Shown here one piece after another: positions 60,343 to 64,000 of a DNA stretch of 64,000 nt (position 1 is its first letter; each line of letters opens with the position of its first letter). The stretch is from Prevotella sp. UBA2756 (GTDB taxonomy: Bacteria > Bacteroidota > Bacteroidia > Bacteroidales > Bacteroidaceae), in the NCBI GenBank assembly GCA_002353205.1, contig DEJE01000019.1, positions 11,848-75,847 on the forward strand, written 5' to 3'. The notes below the pieces were generated by a model, which saw only the letters and a list, made by a program, of their open reading frames with translations, had not been told where the DNA came from and made no database searches. A program made the position numbers and the translations under genes.

Positions 60343-60999
60343 TCACAGCTTCTCGCCGAAGCAGAGGTCGCCGCAGTCGCCGAAGCCCGGCACGATGTAC
60401 TTGTTGGCGTTCATGCCCAGGTCGATGGCGGCGCACCAGACGGTGGTGTCGTCGCTGACGGCGTTGCCTACGACATCGAGGCCCTCGGGAGTGGCGATGA
60501 CGCAGGCTATATGAACGTGGGCGGGCTTGCCGTGGCGCAGCAGTGCCTCGTAGGCAGCGGCCATGGAGCCACCGGTTGCGAGCATGGGGTCGGCGATGAT
60601 GAGCGTCTTCCCCTTCATGGTGGGCGCCGCCATGTATTCGGTGTGGACGCCCACCTCGGTGTGCTCGCGGTTGGTGTACATGCGATAGGCAGAGACGAAG
60701 GCGCTCTCGGCATGGTCGAAGACGTGGAGGAAGCCTTCGTGAAAAGGCAGTCCGGCGCGCAGCACGGTAGCCACGACGATATCGTCTTTGGGCAGTGCGA
60801 TGTCGATGGTGCCCAGAGGTGTGGTGACGGTCTTCGTCTTGTAGTCGAGCGTCTTCGACAGTTCGTAGGCCGTCATCTCGCCGATGCGCCTGATGTTGTT
60901 TCGGAAGAGCAGACGGTTCTGCTGGTATTTGCGGTCGCGGATCTCCGACATGAAGAGGTTCACGACGGTGTTCTGCTCAGAAAGATTGATTATTTTCAT
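60343..60999 (-). CDS. upp: Uracil phosphoribosyltransferase
   Basis: Salvage enzyme converting uracil and PRPP to UMP. 218 residues. The PRPP loop is LIIADPMLATGGSMAAA (about 133-149), and a C-terminal PGFGDCGDLCFG block binds uracil, as in other Upp proteins. It follows the M3 peptidase gene, with the 124-bp gap filled by a heptamer array. Confidence 0.95.
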   Translation of the reverse strand: MKIINLSEQNTVVNLFMSEIRDRKYQQNRLLFRNNIRRIGEMTAYELSKTLDYKTKTVTTPLGTIDIALPKDDIVVATVLRAGLPFHEGFLHVFDHAESAFVSAYRMYTNREHTEVGVHTEYMAAPTMKGKTLIIADPMLATGGSMAAAYEALLRHGKPAHVHIACVIATPEGLDVVGNAVSDDTTVWCAAIDLGMNANKYIVPGFGDCGDLCFGEKL

Positions 61000-61011
61000 G
61001 ATACTCTCAAA

Positions 61012-61125
61012 AACTATGAAGTATGAACTATGTTTCGAGCTTCGCTCGCTTCGCTTGCGAAGAACTATGCACTATGAACTATGAACTATGCACTATGAAC
61101 TATGAACTATGAACTATGAACTATC
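61012..61125. repeat. Heptamer array split by a 30-bp palindromic insert
   Basis: Units of AACTATG (with CACTATG and one AAGTATG variant): three at 61012-61032 and nine at 61063-61125. Between them lies a 30-bp segment (61033-61062) with CTTCGC...GCGAAG arms. The last unit overlaps the stop codon of the M3 peptidase gene at 61124-61126. It fills the whole gap to upp. Confidence 0.9.
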
Positions 61126-63253
61126 AAAGTCCTCTCGCCGACAGCAGGGCCGAAGCGTCGGGTGCGTTCATGCCGGTGAAGTCGCTGAAGAGCTGCATCA
61201 GCGGCAGCGTGTTGCCCCGGCTGAGCACCTTGTCGCAGAACTCCTGCCCCGTCTCGGGCTTCAGCGGTCCGCGCTTGGCAAACACGTTGGCAATGTTGAC
61301 GGCGAGCACCTCGGTCCATAGATAGCTGTAGTAGCCTGCGGCATAGCCGCTGCCCCACACGTGGTTGAAGTAGCTGGTGCTGTAGCGCGGCGGTATCTGC
61401 GCGTTGAGCAGTCCGATCTGCTGCAGGGCGTCGGCCTCGAACTTCGCAGCCTGATCGGCGGTGGGCACCTTGTCGACGGGCAACACGTGCCATGCCATGT
61501 CGAGACAGGTGGCGGCGAGGTTCTCGCCCAGTGCGTAGCAAGGCTGGAAGTTGATGCTCTTGAGCATGCGCTCCTTCAGGTCGGCGGGCATGGGCTGCCC
61601 CGTCTCGGCGTGGAGAGCGTAGTGGTCGAAGATTTCGGGAATGGAAGCGAACGACTCGTTGAACTGCGAGGGCATCTCCACGAAGTCGCGCGCCACCTCG
61701 GTGCCGCTCAGGCGGTTGTACTGACAGTCGGAGAGCATGCCGTGGAGGGCGTGTCCGAACTCGTGGAACATCGTCGTCACCTCGTCCCACGTGAGCAGCG
61801 AGGGCTTACCCTCGGGAGCCTTGGCGAAGTTGCACACGTTGAACACCACGGGGAGCTGGTTGCGCTGTCGGCTCTGCTTGGCGAACTCGTCCATCCATGC
61901 GCCGCCGCGCTTTGTCGGACGGCGGAAGAAGTCGCTGTAGAAGAGCGCGATGGGCTTGCCTTCGCGGTTGAAGACCTCGAACACCTTCATGTCGGGGTGG
62001 TAGGTGGGAATGTCTTTGCGCTCCTTGAAGGTGAGTCCGTAGACGCGGTTGGCGGCATAGAAGACGCCGTTCTTCTGCACGCTGTCCACGTTGAAGTAGG
62101 GTTTCACCTCGTCGTCGCTGATGTTGAGCATCTCTTTCTTCATCTTCGCCGAGTAGTAGAAGCGGTCGTAGGGCTGCAGCTGGAAGTCGGCGCCCTCGGT
62201 CTTGCGGGCATAGTCCTCGATGGCGCGCGTCTCGGCGTCGGCCTTTGGCGTGTAGGCACTGATGAGGTTGCGCAGGAAGGCGTAGACGTTGTCGGTGTTC
62301 TGCGCCATGGTCTTCTCGAGCGAGTAGGAGGCGTAGTCCTTATAGCCCATCAGCTGGGCCTGCTCGGCGCGCAGGCGCGCTATCTCGCTCACCACGGGGA
62401 AGGTGTTGTGCTTGTTGGTGCCGTCGGCGCGGTGGATGCTGGCCTCGAAGACGCGGCGCCGCAGGTCGCGGTTGTCGAGCGTGGCGAGCAGGGGCTGCTG
62501 CGTGGTGTTGATGATGACGATGCAATAGGGGGCTTTGGCGCCCAGGTTCTCGGCGTCTTGCTTGCACTGCGCGATGTCGGCGTCGCTCAGTCCGGCAAGC
62601 TCCTCCTTCGTCTCAACCCACACCACGGCATCGTTGGTGGCCTCGGGCAGCTGGTCGCCCCACTGCTGCTGCAGGTCGCTGATGCGCATGTTGATTTCCT
62701 TCATGCGCGCCATCTTGTCGTCGGGCAGCAGGGCTCCCTTGCGCACGAAGTCCTTGTAGATCTCGTCGAGGAGCTTCTGGTCCTCTCCTTTCAGGCTGTC
62801 GCGCTGGTTGTCGTAGACCGTCTTGATGCGGTTGAAGAGCTGCTTGTTGAACGATATCTCGTTCTCCAGGTCGGTGAGCATGGGTGTCACGCGTTTCTCC
62901 GTCTCGGTAATCTCTGCCGTCTTGTCGGCATTGCTCAGGGCGAAGAAGATGCGGCTGACGCGGTCGAGGAGCAAGCCGCTCTCCTCGAAGGCCAGGATGG
63001 TGTTCTCGAAGGTGGGCGCGTCGGTGTTGCTCACGATGCGCTCGATGTTCTCGCGCTGCTGGGCGATGCCCGCTTCGAGTGCAGGCAGGTAGTGGGCGGC
63101 CTTGATCTGGCTGAAGTCGGGGGCGCCATAGGGCAGCGAACTCTCCTTCAGCAACGGGTTGTCGGCCAGATCGGCCTGGTTGTTGCAGGCTGTCAGCACG
63201 GTGAGTGCCGATGTCAGTCCGATGGTCAGGATTTTCTTTGTTTTCATATTCAT
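61124..63253 (-). CDS. M3-family oligopeptidase (dipeptidyl carboxypeptidase-like) lipoprotein
   Basis: 709 residues from MNMKTKKILTIGLTSALTVL, with a lipobox VLTAC (Cys24). It is therefore exported and probably lipid-anchored, facing the periplasm. The body is the large helical M3 fold, with the zinc motif HEFGHALHG (about residue 500) and the final zinc-ligand Glu segment ESFASIPEIFDHYA. Dcp-like enzymes remove dipeptides from peptides. The frame is open far upstream, but only this start gives a signal peptide, and a minus-strand TATCTTTG box (63277-63270) lies just before it. The stop lies in a heptamer array. Confidence 0.9.
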   Translation of the reverse strand: MNMKTKKILTIGLTSALTVLTACNNQADLADNPLLKESSLPYGAPDFSQIKAAHYLPALEAGIAQQRENIERIVSNTDAPTFENTILAFEESGLLLDRVSRIFFALSNADKTAEITETEKRVTPMLTDLENEISFNKQLFNRIKTVYDNQRDSLKGEDQKLLDEIYKDFVRKGALLPDDKMARMKEINMRISDLQQQWGDQLPEATNDAVVWVETKEELAGLSDADIAQCKQDAENLGAKAPYCIVIINTTQQPLLATLDNRDLRRRVFEASIHRADGTNKHNTFPVVSEIARLRAEQAQLMGYKDYASYSLEKTMAQNTDNVYAFLRNLISAYTPKADAETRAIEDYARKTEGADFQLQPYDRFYYSAKMKKEMLNISDDEVKPYFNVDSVQKNGVFYAANRVYGLTFKERKDIPTYHPDMKVFEVFNREGKPIALFYSDFFRRPTKRGGAWMDEFAKQSRQRNQLPVVFNVCNFAKAPEGKPSLLTWDEVTTMFHEFGHALHGMLSDCQYNRLSGTEVARDFVEMPSQFNESFASIPEIFDHYALHAETGQPMPADLKERMLKSINFQPCYALGENLAATCLDMAWHVLPVDKVPTADQAAKFEADALQQIGLLNAQIPPRYSTSYFNHVWGSGYAAGYYSYLWTEVLAVNIANVFAKRGPLKPETGQEFCDKVLSRGNTLPLMQLFSDFTGMNAPDASALLSARGL

Positions 63254-63269
63254 GGAAGTTAGTTTGCTG

Positions 63270-63300
63270 CAAAGATACGGATTAAATTCCTTTCGGCCAA
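63270..63300 (-). promoter_or_regulatory. Promoter of the M3 peptidase gene
   Basis: On the minus strand, TTGG (63300-63297), a 19-bp spacer, TATCTTTG (63277-63270), then a leader of about 10-16 nt before the ATG at 63253 (or the in-frame ATG at 63247). Confidence 0.65.
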
Positions 63301-63427
63301 TTTTTCGAGTCGTTTTTTGGAGTACGCATTTGCAAAATGGAGTTGGCAAAATTGTTTGGGCACACAGAAAAATGTGTTTCCCAAACCGAAAAAAAACGTA
63401 AAAACGATATTTTTGCACACGTAATGT

Positions 63428-63458
63428 TTTGTGTGTAAGTGAATTTTGAGTAATTTTG
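63428..63458 (+). promoter_or_regulatory. Consensus promoter of pckA
   Basis: TTTG at 63428-63431, a 19-bp spacer, TAATTTTG at 63451-63458: a complete match. A second -7-like box, TATTTTTG, is at 63408-63415. The ATG follows at 63504. Confidence 0.82.
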
Positions 63459-63503
63459 CAGGCGAAAGTAAAAAGAATTGTTACATTAATATAATAATAA
63501 AGA

Positions 63504-64000
63504 ATGGCAAAGTTAGATTTGACACAGTATGGCATCACCGGCAGCACCGTGATTGCCCACAATCCGTCGTATGAGTACCTCTTTGAAGAGGAAACAAAGG
63601 CTGGTCTCGAGGGCTTCGACAAGGGAGTCAACACCGAGCTCAACGCCGTCAACGTAATGACTGGTATCTACACCGGCCGTTCACCCAAGGACAAGTATAT
63701 CGTCTGCGACGAGCAGTCGAAGGACAAGGTGTGGTGGACAACCGATGAATACAAGAACGACAACCATCCTATGTCGGAAGAGGTATGGGGCAAGGTGAAG
63801 GAGATTGCCATCAAGGAGCTTTGCAACAAGAACCTGTATGTCGTTGACGCTTTCTGCGGTGCCAACGAGGCTACACGTCTGGCCGTGCGCTTCATCGTGG
63901 AGGTGGCTTGGCAGGCACACTTCGTGAAGAACATGTTCATCCAGCCCACCGCTGAAGAGCTGGAGAAGTTCGAGCCGAACTTCGTCATCTACAACGCTTC
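63504..64000 (+). CDS. pckA: ATP-dependent phosphoenolpyruvate carboxykinase (3' end outside the window)
   Basis: Interconverts oxaloacetate and PEP. In Bacteroidales it mainly fixes CO2 onto PEP on the path to succinate. The visible 165 residues start [20 protein letters not shown] and include [14 protein letters not shown] (substrate-site arginine and lysine), [20 protein letters not shown] and [13 protein letters not shown], all typical of the ATP-type enzyme. The nucleotide-binding loop and metal site lie beyond the right edge. It has a full-consensus promoter. Confidence 0.95.
   Translation, partial: MAKLDLTQYGITGSTVIAHNPSYEYLFEEETKAGLEGFDKGVNTELNAVNVMTGIYTGRSPKDKYIVCDEQSKDKVWWTTDEYKNDNHPMSEEVWGKVKEIAIKELCNKNLYVVDAFCGANEATRLAVRFIVEVAWQAHFVKNMFIQPTAEELEKFEPNFVIYNA

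Noticed and set aside
61012..61125. CRISPR-like array
   Set aside because: Units are 7 bp and contiguous, with no unique spacers and no cas genes.

Overview
The window is a chromosomal segment from a member of the Bacteroidota, most likely order Bacteroidales and close to Prevotella. The grounds are the gene families (type III glutamine synthetase, a GlsA/GlsB-like glycine-lipid pair, Omp28, DUF4292 and DUF6029 proteins, an EnvC-like protein next to dut) and the promoters. Many genes sit behind a TAnnTTTG -7 box, several with a TTTG box 19-20 bp upstream, which is the Bacteroidetes primary-sigma promoter. Core genes are GC-rich; one insert at about 17.2-24.0 kb is clearly AT-rich. No rRNA, tRNA, CRISPR array or transposase was recognised.

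Layout. 1-14.6 kb, minus strand: the division and cell-wall (dcw) cluster, transcribed leftward as mraZ, rsmH, ftsL-like, ftsI, murE, mraY, murD, ftsW, murG, murC, ftsQ, ftsA (ftsA runs off the left edge). A three-copy MraZ operator overlaps the promoter. 14.9-16.8 kb: two acyltransferases for an amino-acid lipid. 17.2-22.7 kb: an AT-rich accessory operon (Adhesin_E-like secreted protein, zinc-ribbon protein, truncated DUF2971-like protein, SPFH-GYF_2 protein, GYF_2 protein, small membrane proteins, lipoprotein with 11-residue repeats, DUF6591-like protein), closed by a terminator. 22.8-28.2 kb: an AAA ATPase, a structured RNA or leader ahead of a membrane-anchored Bacteroidetes protein, a mosaic non-coding stretch and a large lipoprotein. 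28.3-31.4 kb: an RsbU-type phosphatase divergent from a STAS antagonist and an AraC-type protein. 31.5-39.3 kb: dgt, then small envelope proteins and the dut, TPR lipoprotein, DUF4292, EnvC-like operon. 39.4-45.8 kb: nitroreductase and a run of secreted thioredoxin-fold/Omp28 proteins. 45.9-56.9 kb: glnN behind a 13-copy 9-bp minisatellite, a sigma factor, GH2 and GH51 glycosidases, an LTA-synthase-like sulfatase, a LolC/E-type permease and rbfA. 57-64 kb: rnc, fabF, acpP, upp, an M3 peptidase and the start of pckA.

How the parts fit. Most of the window is housekeeping envelope biology: peptidoglycan precursor synthesis and division, lipid synthesis, lipoprotein export and amidase activation. 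The features worth following up are (i) the AT-rich SPFH/GYF operon with four repeats next to its promoter and a frame-disrupting A-tract at one gene start, (ii) the promoter-RNA-terminator unit at 24.1-24.35 kb, (iii) the non-coding mosaic at 25.4 kb built from copies of glsB and of a dgt segment, and (iv) several families of short tandem repeats placed at gene boundaries.
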